Shown: piece after piece, positions 44,154-57,060 of the stretch
How the letters are laid out: each line of letters begins with the position of its first letter
How positions within the stretch are numbered: the stretch's first letter is position 1
Source: Dryococelus australis
Lineage: Eukaryota > Arthropoda > Insecta > Phasmatodea > Phasmatidae
Length of the DNA: 64,000 nucleotides
NCBI GenBank assembly: GCA_029891345.1
Contig: CM056998.1
Location: 174,664,239 to 174,728,238 of the forward strand
Direction of reading: 5' to 3'
Notes under the pieces: model-generated
What the model saw: the letters and a program-made list of their open reading frames with translations, nothing else
What the model was told of the DNA's origin: nothing
The model's database searches: none
Program-made: the position numbers and the translations under genes

Positions 44154-47100
44154 TAGTAAAGCACTTACATTTATAGCTAAACGTTCTGCTGTTAATGTCT
44201 GTTGCCACACACAGCATCAGTGAAGAAAAGGTAGCACTCAGCAGTCCTGCTCTTTGGTTAAAAACTGCACAGATGGTGTCAAATCCTCCGATTTAGTGGA
44301 CACACTGAAGAAGTTTCAGTACAGAAATCTGTCCCACAATGAAGCAAGCCTTTGTTTCTTGCTTGAAAAATTTCTCTTTGGGCTATAAAAGTGGAGTGAA
44401 AGGTTTATTCCTCTGTGTGGACAGATAAATTTCTTACATTTATCTTTGGAGCACCACGAATAAAACTTGATTTTTTGGACACTAATAATGCAAACAAACA
44501 AATTGGCTTCATGCTTTTTTTTCTGTGAGCTCTGTATCCCATGATGAAGCTTATTTGGACCACCATTATAGCGCACATATTTATGACATGCAAAAATAAT
44601 TCATGTTAAATTAAACTGGTGGGTGGGAGATGGGCACTTGTTCACCTATTTACTATTGCTGTAGGATAGTTTAAGCTGTAAAACATGTACCTAGTAGGCT
44701 AGGTTGTGTATCTCCATGTACTCCAGAGACCGATTTGTCTGTGCAACTGTTAAACAAATAGTAAGAAATAAAATCCTATCATGTAAAGAATACTATTCAG
44801 TAATATATTGTAATATTCATTAATTAAAGGAAACTACGCACATAATACTGTTTTCAGCATTTTGAATCATGAACAACGGTTATTTATTATTTCAAACTTT
44901 AGGACACTTTTTGCATACTACCCTGAATAAAATTAATCCTCTAAGATTAGGATACTGTATTAACTGGGGAAGAAAAGTGATTTTGTTGCATAAATGGATT
45001 ATTAGGATTCTAACTAATTTAGATAGACACTCATAAGATTTTAAAACTTCACATGTTTACTAGATAGCATTTTATTTCAAGTCTTAGGCATACTCTTCAC
45101 AAGTAAATTCATTGAAATGATGGGCATATGGTCCACTGATGCTCATAATCAGGTTCAGTCAGTTGATGGCAAATTATACAGTATCTATACAGATTTGGCT
45201 TACACTTGACTGTCACATACGTGCAATGGCTAGTTCACCAGTTGAAACCACTTATACTTACACCATCATGCACCAGTAATTTTTAAGTAATTTGTTTATT
45301 GTAACAAAATTGAGTTTTCACTTGCTTAGATGACGGTTGGTCTGTCCCTTACCATGATACCACCATTGCAATTCCTATTTGATGTAGTGGATTTTGCTTT
45401 GTTCTGTTTTATCTGCGAGTCCCTGCATCTACTCCCAGCTTGGTAACACATGCACAGAGAGGCTTACTGCATACTGATGCGTATTAGGTGGAGGTGTCCA
45501 TGGTACCCTTCTGAGCTGCTTAAAAGGTTGCGTGCACTGAGGTACTGACTACAAAATGTGTAGGCTACTGGGAGCTCTTTGGCGCAGGTAGTTGTAGTAT
45601 TTCGGGTGAATCGATAAGTCTCGCTGCTAAGCCTCTGCTTCTTTGCGCTGTTACAGCCATGTGACAGGATAGAACTGTTGTAGGGAGGGTTGAGTTGCCA
45701 ATGGTGCTTGCCTGCTGTTCCTCAGGGGCATTCAGGTAAGCTGGGTTGTAAATTGATGTACTCCTGGGTGAATGTGAACAACAAGGTTGGGGTTTGACGA
45801 GGTAATGTCTTGATCTCCTTTCAGCTTGCAAGTACCTGGCCCACAACCAGCCCGGACAGTGAGTTCAGGGTGTTAACAGGAAACATGTTAGGTTGTTAGA
45901 TTGGAGGGAGACATGTAATGTAATGGTATTTGAGGGAGACACTCAGGCAGACTAACGCTTGTGATTGTGGGAAAAGTGACAACAGACCACACGATCAAGG
46001 GTAGGTTTTAAACCATCTTGCCTCAAGAGACAGCTTCCCCAGGACAGTGAGAAAAGGGAGAGGGGTGGGGAGAGAGAGACATGCGCACAGTGCAACAGCA
46101 GCCAAATTGTGGGCCATATCACCTTGCAGATGATTGATCACCCCCTACAAGAGCACCTGGACCACACTGCTGTAGCCAGGGCAGGAACAAAACTGATTTG
46201 GCAGGCAGGTGCCCCAGGACCAAAAGGCTTGGTCGAGGACTACGTTTTGTAGTGGTGAGATTGTGAGGCAATTACACACAAACCACTTGGCAAGCCGGGC
46301 TGTGAACCCCATGCCGCTGCATCCACGGTTTGAGTCCCCAGGCAGATGCATACACATCACATGACCATGATTGGGTCAAGAATTACGTTGCCTCGGAAGT
46401 TTGGAGGCCCTCAGCAGGTAGCCATTGATACTAGAGCTGAAGCAGGGTTGTAAACCACACCCACCACTCCATCTCAAGATCTGTAAGAGTGGGGCGAAGC
46501 TTTTAACATTCTAGTAAAAGAACCAGAAATTATACTGAGTAAACTAATTTATTTCCATTTGTGAAACAGATGACACCCAGCCAAGCCTTTGTTAAGAATG
46601 AACTACTATTTGAGCTGGGACAAGTTTGCGCAAATTAACAGTTCCGAAGAACATGCCAACTATGAAAGTGGAAAAAACGATTGCAACTTTGCTGGCCCTT
46701 TTCCTCATAGAATTTTGATGAGGTGGAGACTGAGGCTGAAGGAGGAGGGCATCTAGTCATGTGCATTAACACACGTGGCATCCTGTCATTCCCATTTTAT
46801 TTTAAAGCTGAAATTCAAACCACACTAAATTATGACTATAGTTGCAACTAATATTTTGCTGTACATGTAGAGAGAAAACGTTGATTGGTGCATAATAATA
46901 GCTTTGGCAAATTACGCATTGTATTTAAAACTCTATTTTTACAAGGATTTTTACTAGAATATTTTACTGGGTCAGGTGATGTGTGTCGAGCAGTCAGGAG
47001 AGTCCCTTATCGCAAATCTTAGGAAGTTTGTAACTACTACCCACATGTGATGACAGAGGGGTGGATGCTTGCTTCAGGGGGCATTACAACAACACCCCCG

Positions 47101-48290
47101 GAAGCCATGGACATTTATAACAAATAAATTGCTTATTAGTGACATAACTCCAGAATGAAAGTCGTGCTGGGAGGAGTAACAGAGTTCATCCTGTTTTTCT
47201 ATCATTTTAGTTTGATAGTTGATTTTACTTTTTTACGTAATATTATATTGTTAAAGATGAACTAATTTACTCATATGGCATGACTGGGATATTTTCTTAC
47301 ATTTACGTGTTTTTTTATTACTCCCGGTTGTAAACATTTCACTTCTCTGAAGAAACTTATTCTGATTCCCGATTCCTATGCTCCCTTGGAGAAATCCTTG
47401 CGACACACCCATGCTGGTAGCTAGCAGTTCAGCATGCTGTCTCATACTACATAAAGTCCCATCAAGTGCCAACTGCTGATAAAATATATTTTGTTTCAGC
47501 TGCAGAGGCACAGGGGTGGTGGTGGCCGGCAAGTTGAAAGATGCCCCGTGGTATTGATGTGGCCGTTTCGACTCCCCCTCCCCTGCCTCCTCCATCATTC
47601 ATAATTTTTTCCCCAATGTGTGGGTAAGTAGAGATCACTCCTCCTCTTCGCCCAGAAAATATGAGATTTAGTGGGCTCATATGTGGTCATCAATGTATAT
47701 TTTGTGAAAAATGTTTGCACATCCAACTGGATTCTTTGTAAAACTACACTTATCAACTCCAAATTAATCTCAGGGAAGCTGGAAAACGTATTTGGAACAG
47801 TATGTTTGTGTCAGCACCGATAAGAGCAATTTTCATACTCTGCCACCAAATTCAAAACACGTTTACACATCGAAGATGTAGTAGAACTGAAAATGATCAG
47901 AACTCATGCCACACTGTTTTTCTTCTATAGATGTAAGAGTATGCAATACAAGTTCATTAATTAATATGCAATGGAAATATGTGAATTTTAAATGCAACCT
48001 AGACTTTGGGCATTATTTTTAACTAACAATGTTAAGCATTATAGAAAAATATGTTTTTTTGTAACCTTGGCAATATTCTTCTGCCTTTTCTTAAAAGTAC
48101 CTTAAAAGTAAATAATATAAAACTACAAGCACTGTACCAATAACTGAATACTTAACAAGAGCTCCACTAATAAACATTTGCTCATTTCAGAACATAAGCA
48201 ACAGTTTGGGTTTGATATTTCTGAATCTAAGCCTGTTAGCGATATCAACACGTACTGGATTTGTTGGGGTTATACAACAAAATTAAGAAA
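44154..48290. other. No gene recognised; GC-richer patch at 45.4-46.5 kb
   Basis: Mostly AT-rich. Between about 45400 and 46500 GC content rises and there are frames such as 45565-45846 (-) without family resemblance. GGTTTGAGTCCCC at about 46329 looks like a pol III B box, so a SINE or other repeat is possible. Frames at 47251-47680 are not supported. Confidence 0.4.
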
Positions 48291-48363
48291 GAGAGAGAGA
48301 GAGAGAGAGAGTGTGTGTGCGCACGAGAGAGAGTGTGTGTGCGCGCGAGAGAGAGTGTGTGTG

Positions 48364-48399
<36 letters not shown>

Positions 48400-48438
48400 T
48401 GTGTGTGTGTGTTTTTTTTTTGTTTTTTTTTTTTTTTT
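48291..48438. repeat. (GA)n/(GT)n microsatellite with T run
   Basis: Alternating GA and GT dinucleotide blocks, with GCGC interruptions, run from about 48291 to 48411. About 25 mostly T bases follow. Long frames in all three + frames here are repeat artefacts. Confidence 0.97.
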
Positions 48439-50224
48439 GTGTTACAAACAAAAAGTATCTAATGAATGGGGTAGTCTACACGGGACTTTTTTAGTTATCC
48501 CAACCAACTAACTGTAGGCTTCGTGTTCGGCTATAGAAACATGAAACATTGTAACGTAGACTAGTAAAACTCTGCAGGGTTTACAAATCATTTACACCCA
48601 CAGATGATCCTTGGGTACTGAGCTTCATCAATGTACAGCACCGGCCAAAAAATAACTTTCCTGTTTATTATATAAACAATTCTGGACACCGAGAGTGAGT
48701 GGAACAAATTCATGGACAGATGAAAAAAATATAATACATGTATTTATTTCATAACTCAACAAATGCAAATGGATAACATTGTTGTTATAATTAGTATGAA
48801 TTAAAATGTTTGAAATTTAGAAAACATCTCTGCTAACTATATTTTAACTGCAAGAATTAATGTGGAATAAGTAGGATTGTTTGTAAAATGAGAACAATCA
48901 CCGCAAATTATGACATACTTGAACTTTCTGAATTGTGAAAATGATTGGGTGAGACAAGCGTAATATTTATTGACCATTATTCCAAATGAGGGTGCTTCAA
49001 AAAGTTCTCACTTTACACTAAATAGCCTATATCAAAAATAACTTTTGTATTGCCATTACAAATAGTTTTTACACTGTCTTCTTTGTGATTCTTACTTTTA
49101 ATAATATTATTTGCTACAGAGTAAACATCTGTTAACTAACAATCAGTTATACTATTTTAACTCTATGCATTAACAATTTTAGGGAAGTGTAATGAATATA
49201 ACAGAAAGCAGAAAGTTCATAGCTGTCACTCTCATATACGGTTGAAATATTTTCAAAGTTCTACACACTGTAACAAGGAAATCATGAGATGTAATGGTTT
49301 ATGAGAGGCATACAAATAAACTTTGGTGTTTCTTTTTCATTTCATATGCTTGTCACTCAGTTATTTCTTGAAACAAAAAAAATCTCTCACTTGATCCTTT
49401 TTTCCTGTGCACGTCGAGAAAAATATACCATAACAGACCATTGTTTTAAGATTTTTTTATGTTGAAAATATATTCAGTAAATAAAAGTTTATGATTACAT
49501 TATGATTAGAAAATATAAGTTATTGCCAGCAAAATTTTGAAATTTTTTTGAGTGTATAGTTTTCAAGTGAAGAGTTTAGTTCGAACAATTTTCTGCCGCA
49601 CGAAGCGAGCCCGCAGCACTGTTGATTTTCCTACCTACGTGCAAAAGTTGAGGGAGCACGGAGGAGGCGCAGATAAAGGTGAGTTTCCAGTGTTTCTTTG
49701 CGGCCCCGACCAATGCGAGGGATTGGCTGGAGGAATGGTAACCGTGCTCAGCCGCAGTAGAGCACTGAGGCGGTGCGCGTGATGCTAAAATCCTGCAAAT
49801 AACTATTACTGGCAACAAAGTTGAGCTATAACCAAGTAATATTGCATTGTTAAAGGAAAATATTATCAATTTTGAGTCAAAAATAGTTCATATTTGAAAC
49901 TTTGATTGAATAAAATATTCGGCAATGTATGAAAATTTAGTCAGTGCTAGAGCTCGAGAGCACAGACCCACACACCGCCACTGCACAGGGGTGCTGTCTG
50001 CCTAAGTACCATATCACATTATAAATTGCTTGGTTTCATGGACATTGTAATGTAACTTTGCATTAGCTAGTTTAGCCTGCAGTTCTGAATACAGGGTGCA
50101 TAGCAGATAACAGATCCTCAACATCCATTCTGCATTTGCACTATTTAGTTGAACTGTTGCTACAATATTTTTATAATCAATTTTGAGTGCCGAGTATGAT
50201 CCAGAATGTTTTAAAGCATGCCCC

Positions 50225-50225
<1 letters not shown>
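48439..50225. other. No gene recognised; MITE remnant and CpG-rich patch
   Basis: A family I MITE 3' end stops at 49031 (ATTATTCCAAATGAG ... TTCTCACTTTACACTAAATAGCCTATA); its 5' end was not found. A CpG-rich patch at 49590-49790 is annotated separately. The remainder is AT-rich. Confidence 0.5.
49590..49790. promoter_or_regulatory. CpG-rich patch, possible promoter or first exon
   Basis: About 200 bases rich in CpG stand in AT-rich, CpG-poor surroundings. On the + strand GATAAAG|GTGAGT (boundary 49678/49679) is a consensus splice donor. The patch also has CCAAT and inverted CCAAT (GACCAATGCGAGGGATTGG, about 49708-49726). It could be the start of an unannotated + strand gene or, read on the - strand, an upstream ACER promoter. 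It could also be a GC-rich repeat. No protein family is recognisable. Confidence 0.35.
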
Positions 50226-50301
<76 letters not shown>

Positions 50302-50309
50302 CACACACA
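50226..50309. repeat. (TA)n microsatellite with short CA tail
   Basis: About 70 bases of pure TA dinucleotide, then ACACACACAC. The frames across it are artefacts. Confidence 0.97.
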
Positions 50310-51416
50310 CACATTCCTATATTGACGTGTGCTAGGGTATTGATGAATTTGTACGTGCAGACCCACTGTTCAAAGTTCTCACCTTTCAAATACTACGTTA
50401 ATTGACCGTGGAGAAAGTGTTGTAAAAGAAAGGAAAGTATAATTAAGGATTAGCAATGTTTGAGTCTGCACGAGTGTAATTGGGGGAATGGAGGTGGGTA
50501 TCTTAGCAAATGTAAAAACCATACCCCATTCAACAACTGTGTAATCTTGCAATGTTATACGGAGACATATATCATCTCTTCACAACACAGCCATGGCCCA
50601 GTATGCAAGGAGAGTAAAAATTTGTACAGACACAGTGCAGTGGCAGTCAGTTTGGCATTCAAGTTGTAACAATTGTTAGTCCCTGAAATCCTTCCATTTG
50701 CCCATCTCCAACAAGGTTGCACCCTTCACCTAGTTATTCACCAGTTATATTCATAGTTGAGATTTTTGCCCACTAAATAAACATGTACGTCAAATATTTT
50801 CAAAATGAGATTGTGACAAAGATTTCATTGTGAAAACTAAGTTCCTTGTGCCTGGTTTCATGTATTACTGTAGTGATTGAAATACTTACATTTGGTTGCA
50901 GTAGTTAATGTTAAACCTGCACCTCTCTGTGATGTGAAGTTGAGAAGTGTACACTCCACTCAACTCAACTTGGTGGTAAAACCACTCTGGAGTGTGCAAG
51001 TAGGGAATGAACAATGGGCACTACTTCCCTGAGTGATAATGAGAGCATATTAGTGAGGCATTAGCACTGTGATTGCCTGCCTCCCAGACACATGTAGAAC
51101 TGTTCATGTTGCTAGTACAGTAACAAAGCTCCACGCAGTAAACAAGATCAGCGACACATTTACTGCATTTCAATCTCCCTTAATGTTGATGACGCGTGAA
51201 TAGCAATTTGACACCTTATGCTTGCCAATGGTTGTGTTTACTTTGTCACATAGAACGTGGTAGTTTCTTCAAAAAATGTCATCACACAATTATGTAATTG
51301 GAACTGAATTGTAGTATGCATGATGAATTAAATCTTAGTAATAACTTTGTAGCTCTACACATGTTAATAGCCATTTGAACACACCTAAATATCAGTGTTC
51401 TGCCACTTGTCTGCTA
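50310..51416. other. No gene recognised
   Basis: AT-rich, no motif, repeat or exon identified. Confidence 0.5.
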
Positions 51417-51829
51417 TACTCTGGTTCACACTTTTTGAGTCAAACATTTGAAAAATCACCCCAAGTATGGCATGTTTGGTGGTTGTAAGCATTTTATACT
51501 CCTTTTAACATACCTAACACAAAGTACCTTTATTTTTGGTTAAACTGAACTTTTACTAGAATTTTGTATTAATAAAATATTACGACATGTAGTGTATAAT
51601 TAATATGAATATAAACAGACAAAATAGGTGTGTTGGTAACGCCCAGTAAGAAATATTTCTCGTGCAGATATTATGTAAGCGAGTGCACATGAATGTGGTG
51701 CATTGTCCCTTTGGTGTAATTTTCTAGACTCGGTTAAGCTTTGTATGCACCAGGCAGAGGAATAACCTGAAAGTAGAACGTTGGCAGTGCTTCAGAAATG
51801 TTCGAAGTAATAACAGTGAATTGAATTTA
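51417..51829 (+). mobile_element. MITE, family II (copy 1)
   Basis: It aligns along its length with 52499-52920. Shared blocks are TTTGAGTCAAAC.TTTGA.AAAT, GTGTTGGTAA.GC..AG.AAGAAAT and GCA(C/T)GAATGTGGTGC. TTTGGTGTAATTTT.TAG, AAGTAGAAC.TT..CAG.GCTTCAGAAA and AACAGTGAAT are shared too. The terminal repeats are more decayed than in the other copies. Confidence 0.75.
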
Positions 51830-52498
51830 GCAGCTTTTTATATTGAAAAGTGAAATAACGTAGTTCAGTACTTACAATTAATTTTACAGAAATTTCTTGT
51901 GTGCAGTTATCTCATTAGTTAATTTAGGCAACTTAAGAACTTGCTGGGTATCGACAGTTGCAGCTAGTGAATACCACTGTACTTGTACTGTCATGTTTCA
52001 CACTGAGATAATATTCTACAGGTCAATCAAGAGTTTGTGTTACCTTCTCACGCAGGCTAGCAATGTAACAGAGTCGTAAAGTCAGGTGGCTATTAAAACT
52101 GGCAATAAAACACTAGAAGCACCAGGCAACCAGGCCACACAAAACAACACGTGCACGAAGGTGGCAAGACAGGTAGATTGGCGATCAAGGGTGCCATCTA
52201 CTTTTGCCCATGAACAGAGATAAACAACACTTTTCAGATGGTAAGATATGAACACCCAGTTACAGTGTAGTTCTTGGTTAATGGAAATATCCAAGCAATC
52301 TGATGAGTGCAGACACTAATAATCCACAGTCCAGACAGCTGTAATGTTGTTGCAGAAGTTCAGTTGCAAGTGTGCTGTCTAAGAAAATACAAAGTGGTAT
52401 GGCTCTTGCAGGGATTCCCAACCATTTTAGGCTCACATCATCTTTCTCAGAGAATTCAGCTTTCACTGCACTTTCAGACAAATGCAAAACTTAATGTA
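51830..52498. other. Spacer between two family II MITEs
   Basis: No exon recognised. Frames of 60-70 codons at 51897-52501 match no family. Confidence 0.5.
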
Positions 52499-52920
52499 TA
52501 GTCTATTCACGATTCCTTCACTTTTTAAATCAAACCCTTGAGAAATTACCCCATGTATGATGTACTTGCTTGTTTCCTAAATATTCCATATATCCCAAGA
52601 ATTTTATACTTGTGTTAACATAAAAATGTGTTATTTTTGTATTAAATTTAACTTCTACATATATTTTATCTATGAATTATATTTTGTTTATATTTGATAT
52701 GGATAAAAACAGGGAAAAAATAAGTGCATTGGTAATGCTTAGCAAGAAATAATTTTTAAGCAAAATATTATTACACTTAGTGTGCACGAATGTGGTGCGC
52801 TGGCTCATTGGTGTAATTTTATAGGCTCTATTAAGCTTTGTTAGCATAAAGCGGGAGAAAATTTGGAAGTAGAACTTTAACAGGGCTTCAGAAAAGTCTG
52901 ATGTAACCGTGAATGGATTA
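52499..52920 (+). mobile_element. MITE, family II (copy 2, best preserved)
   Basis: It is 422 bp with inverted ends TAGTCTATTCACGATTCCTT and, on the complement, TAATCCATTCACGGTTACAT. TA on both sides suggests a TA target duplication and hence Tc1/mariner-type mobilisation. There is no coding capacity. Confidence 0.82.
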
Positions 52921-53762
52921 TAGCAATATAGCAATGATTACTTTCTTCCCATTTATTGGACAAATCTTGAAATCATTACTATATTATCTATTGGACACTG
53001 TTATTAAAATGAGTTTATTTATAGTAATTATATTGCACTAATGTGATTATTGAGAAAAGCAGCATTATAAAAGTATCAACTGATCAGGCTCAGGGCATAG
53101 TATCAACAAAGTGTTGTCCTGCAAGCAAATATGTCCCATCATGCTGTTGTGATAGGTAATATTAAATAAGAAATCTTTTTACTTTTATGTACAGATGCTA
53201 ATTACCATCATCTACTCGTAAAAAATATAACAACTTACTAAGGAACTACTTCGCCAGTTGCATGGAGTGAGGACATAGCACTACTTGGGAAAACAATCCC
53301 AATGCAGGCAGCCAGGGTTGAGCCAATAAAAACCTGCATGTAAGTCAGAAACACAGCTGCATGACTAGGTGTGCTGTGATGGAAACTTGGCCAGCATGTA
53401 GCTGCCTATCCCATCAGTGTAAGGAAAGTGTTGTGGACCCTCACCCACGTGTAGCTCCACGAGTGCCTTGTCATCCAGCTGGTGCGGAATGCAACATATC
53501 AGTGAGCAGCAGTCCTCTTTTCCTCAGGATTACCCAAACTGGTTCTATGTAATCTCTTTATCTCGCATCACACATAATCCCTGTAAAACGTCTCATCATC
53601 TTTGTATCCCGTGTTCCTCAGCCATCTCCGTGTGCAGGATGCTCTGTTTACACAACCAATGTTAGAGTTGAGATAACACATAAAAAACACACAAGTAATT
53701 TGTAACTCTATGACTGGCCAAAACCACATACAAGAACCGTAGTGACTGAGTGTTGGATGCAT
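52921..53762. other. No gene recognised
   Basis: AT-rich, slightly GC-richer from 53270. No supported exon. Confidence 0.5.
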
Positions 53763-53928
53763 GGGGGGGGGGTTGTGTGTGTGTGTGTGAGAGAGAGAGT
53801 GAGTGAGTGTGAGAGAGAGAGAGAGAGAGTGTGAGAGAGAGAGAGAGTGAGTGAGTGTGTGTGAGAGAGTGAGTGTGTGAGAGAGAGAGAGAGAGTGTGA
53901 GAGAGAGAGCGCGAGAGAGAGTGAGTGA

Positions 53929-53959
<31 letters not shown>

Positions 53960-53998
53960 TGTGTGTGTGTGTGTGTGTGTGCGCGTGCGTGTGTGATA
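53763..53998. repeat. G run and compound (GT)n/(GA)n microsatellite
   Basis: Ten G residues are followed by about 220 bases of alternating GT and GA blocks. The 99-150 codon frames on the - strand (histidine/serine/leucine/threonine repeats) are artefacts of this tract. Confidence 0.97.
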
Positions 53999-55259
53999 TG
54001 TAGCCACCGGGATGCCACATTAATACTCTAAATGCTTGTTTATCTTAATCACTTGTATCCGAAAAACAAATGTTATTTGTCACAATGCAGACGACTGCAT
54101 TTGTATATACTGTACATAATCAGTACTAAATAACGCAAAGAAATAATTTAGTCTGATATAACGTGTACTATGTAAGGTCTTTGGCATACAATACAGTAAT
54201 AATAATATATTCCTGAATATCCCCCTTTGTGTCCTGAAAGGGCGCGAACCTTGATGCGTGTCGCTTAGACTAATCAACGTTACTTTTGGTGGGCGCAAGG
54301 TCAGACGTGCTCGGGTATTCAATTACTGTGATCGAGTTCGCTTTCTACTAGAGACTAGCACTGGTCGAGTACGCTGGCGGCTTGGTATGAAGTCTGCCGT
54401 GGGCAGTACAGCAATATTTCTTACTACCATCTTAGCCCGTTGAGACAGGGCCGACTTACCAGGGTACTCAAGCAACAATTTCCCAGTTCTGATATAGAGG
54501 TAGGCCGGTTGGGGCCAGCAGTTGCCTGTGTGGTGCTAGTTGATGAGATGCTGTATGGAGAGGCGAGGTATCTCTGGCTCCAGGCGGTGGCTGCACTGTT
54601 TCTGAAGAACGAGTTGGCTATGCCCAAACTTGTGTCACTCCCAGTGACCAAGGAATGTACTGCAGGATGTGGCTCTTTGCGACGTCTGGTGTACGAGGGG
54701 AAATACACTGGGGTGCTGACTGAAGAGGACTGACTCTCCAGGTAATGGTCGGTCTGAGTCTGTACCCGTAGGGTATCTCCACCAAGTGTGGATGGGTTAT
54801 TGGTGCACACTAACATAGCAGTAAATAACTCCTCCTCCTTGCTTCAAGTACCGTGCCTTAGTCTAATTGGCATAGAGGCGGTATTGACACTTCACTTACT
54901 ATCTGTCGGTGCAAGCAATTGACGGTACCCCTACTACGTGTAAAGCCCAACAGCAGTTGACGGTGCAAACCTTGAAATATGGCAGATTTGACATTAATAT
55001 TTGCAAAAAAAAATGCAAAAAAGCTGTTGTGTATGCTTCACACTGTTGGAATATTACATGTTTGTAATGAAAAGATAAAAATTAAGGTAATAACTGATGC
55101 ATGTTAAGGCCTCCAGTTTAATGCCATTCAACAAACGAGACTACCAAATGTATCTGTGATCTAAAAAAAGGCTTACATATACGGGTACATAAACTTCTTT
55201 CATTTGAAGTGTGATGCGTAGATATGCTATTTTTTTTTTGCTGCAATGCACCAGAAGTG
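53999..55259. other. GC-richer patch at 54.23-54.96 kb, identity unknown
   Basis: The patch has CpG-containing sequence with frames on both strands (54440-54733 +, 97 codons; 54424-54816 -, 130 codons). Neither resembles a known family. GCAATTGACGGTACCCC and GCAGTTGACGGTGCAAACC recur at about 54915 and 54950. A decayed LTR or other repeat is more likely than a gene. From 54970 to 55259 the sequence is AT-rich. Confidence 0.35.
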
Positions 55260-57060
55260 ATACAAACCCTGGCAGTCACCCAAGCCAGCATTCCTTCTCC
55301 ATAGATAAGGTTGATGCTTGGAGAAAGGAATGCACCTCAAGGAAGAGAATATTATAAATTGCCCCCGCCTAAAATACAACCCCATGAGAGGGGAAACCAG
55401 TCGACCATGCCAACGAAGCTGCCCCAAAGATCACGCAGCCGATACCACCAGCAAACCAGGATGATTTGCTTCCCGCCGCCCCCGAGACATGGCAGCAAGT
55501 ACGGCTCCACCTACGAGGGTGGAACCACCCCTGTCAAAGCTACCCGAAGGCCGAAGGAACCCGAGACACCCCTAACCCAGGAAGATATATGGCCCAGCAG
55601 CTCGCCTTAGCACAAGTCATACTAAGGCTCTCTGTTCTGTCTGCTCTTTTCCGCCTCGTGAAGAAACACCCAGTGATCACCAGTTACCAACACTGGACTT
55701 CAAGCATGCACTGCAGCCACGAAGAGTCGTAGTTCCTCCCACACCCCATACTCCATCCTTAAGACACTTCAAGGCAACATAGCTGCAATGAGGGTTTAGT
55801 TTTTCTGACATCTACCTAATTCGTTGCTCTTGTTCTTCTAGAACGCCCTTCAGGCAAGGCTCTTAAAACCGACAGGCCCCTTCACCTGTCTTGTTTTCAC
55901 CTTCCGTAAGTTAATCAGTGCCTTCATTACAGCAGGAGAGTACGGGTCACATTGTTCTATTCTGGATGAAATAAAACACGTTACTAGTCTAACCGCTGAC
56001 TGTTCTTTCTTGTGTGAATTGTACTTCCTGGTGTCACCTAGCAAAGGAGAGGCAGGAATGCGTGGTTTTGGAACTTGTTTGCCGAATACAGAGTAGGACT
56101 GTAGCCTGTCCCCTAAAAAGGACTTGACATATGTCCTCAAAACACAACCCATTATACGGCCACCCATATAGTGGACAACGCATATAAAGGTACCTGGTGC
56201 ACACGTACGGTAGAGCCACGACCGCTAGCAAGACATACTGCGAAGAGGCTAGATCACTCTTGTCAGTTAACACACTCCATCCACCGCATATAAACCATAT
56301 GGAAGGAGTGCCAGGTCTGACAAGGAAGGATCTAGCCCTTCTGGAATACACTCTAGCTAGGGACAGTGTTTCCTGCCACTCAGTTACGGACATGAACCAT
56401 AGCACCTCATCCCTGTTAAATACCGTTCACCCACCGAAGGAAGAGTGGAGCAACAGGAAGTCTGCTGCTATCATAGCTGAGAAGCAAGTACTGCTTAATC
56501 AATCTGCCCTAGCCTGCAGTTACTTTACCCACTGGGAACAAGCTCATGCTGCCCACCAACTGTTGAAGCCTCACCTCGCAGTCTCCCCTGTAACTTCTTT
56601 GGTCCCATAGTGAAAACCCTCGTAGCTGCACATCCCGTCATTGAGTACCTCCATCTGGGCTTACCCTTGGCACTAGGCGTCAAGCCAGCCAACCACCAAC
56701 AGCAGGCCAGATACCTGCCTGCCACAACAGAGCCAGCCTCTTAAAGATTCGACAAGCAGAAAAATCGGACCCGCCGTTGCCGTCAAGTGTGCCAGGACAG
56801 AAGACCCCACACTGGACCTACGCCGACAAGTGCCCAACACACAGCAGTGGGAGGTAGGCTAGTGGCCCTGCCAACGTCATGCGCCTGCAAGCTCATTTGA
56901 GCCCAGCTAGACTTTGTGCCCAGCCAGCGGCCTACCCGCCCGACTTTGTTCAAAGGCACCATCAAGGCCAAGCAGTTTCTGCAGACACTGCCTCAGTAAT
57001 GTCTGTACCTCTGAGCCTGTGTTACTCGTCTAACACAATATAAATACAGCCTAGTAAGAC
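55260..57060 (+). mobile_element. LTR-like remnant related to element B
   Basis: GC-rich block sharing GAAATAAAACACGTTA (55968) and AAGGTACCTGGTGCACACGT (56187) with the 3' end of element B. It also shares GTAGAGCCACGACCGCTAG with the 5' LTR of B (about 22180). Frames here (for example 56197-56610, 137 codons) match no family. TATAAATA at about 57039 could be a TATA box. No gag or pol was recognised; it could be a solo LTR plus flanking scraps. Confidence 0.5.

Noticed and set aside
53568-54020. 150-codon His/Thr/Ser/Leu-rich frame on the - strand
   Set aside because: It is a translation of the (GT)n/(GA)n microsatellite; equally long frames exist in all three phases.
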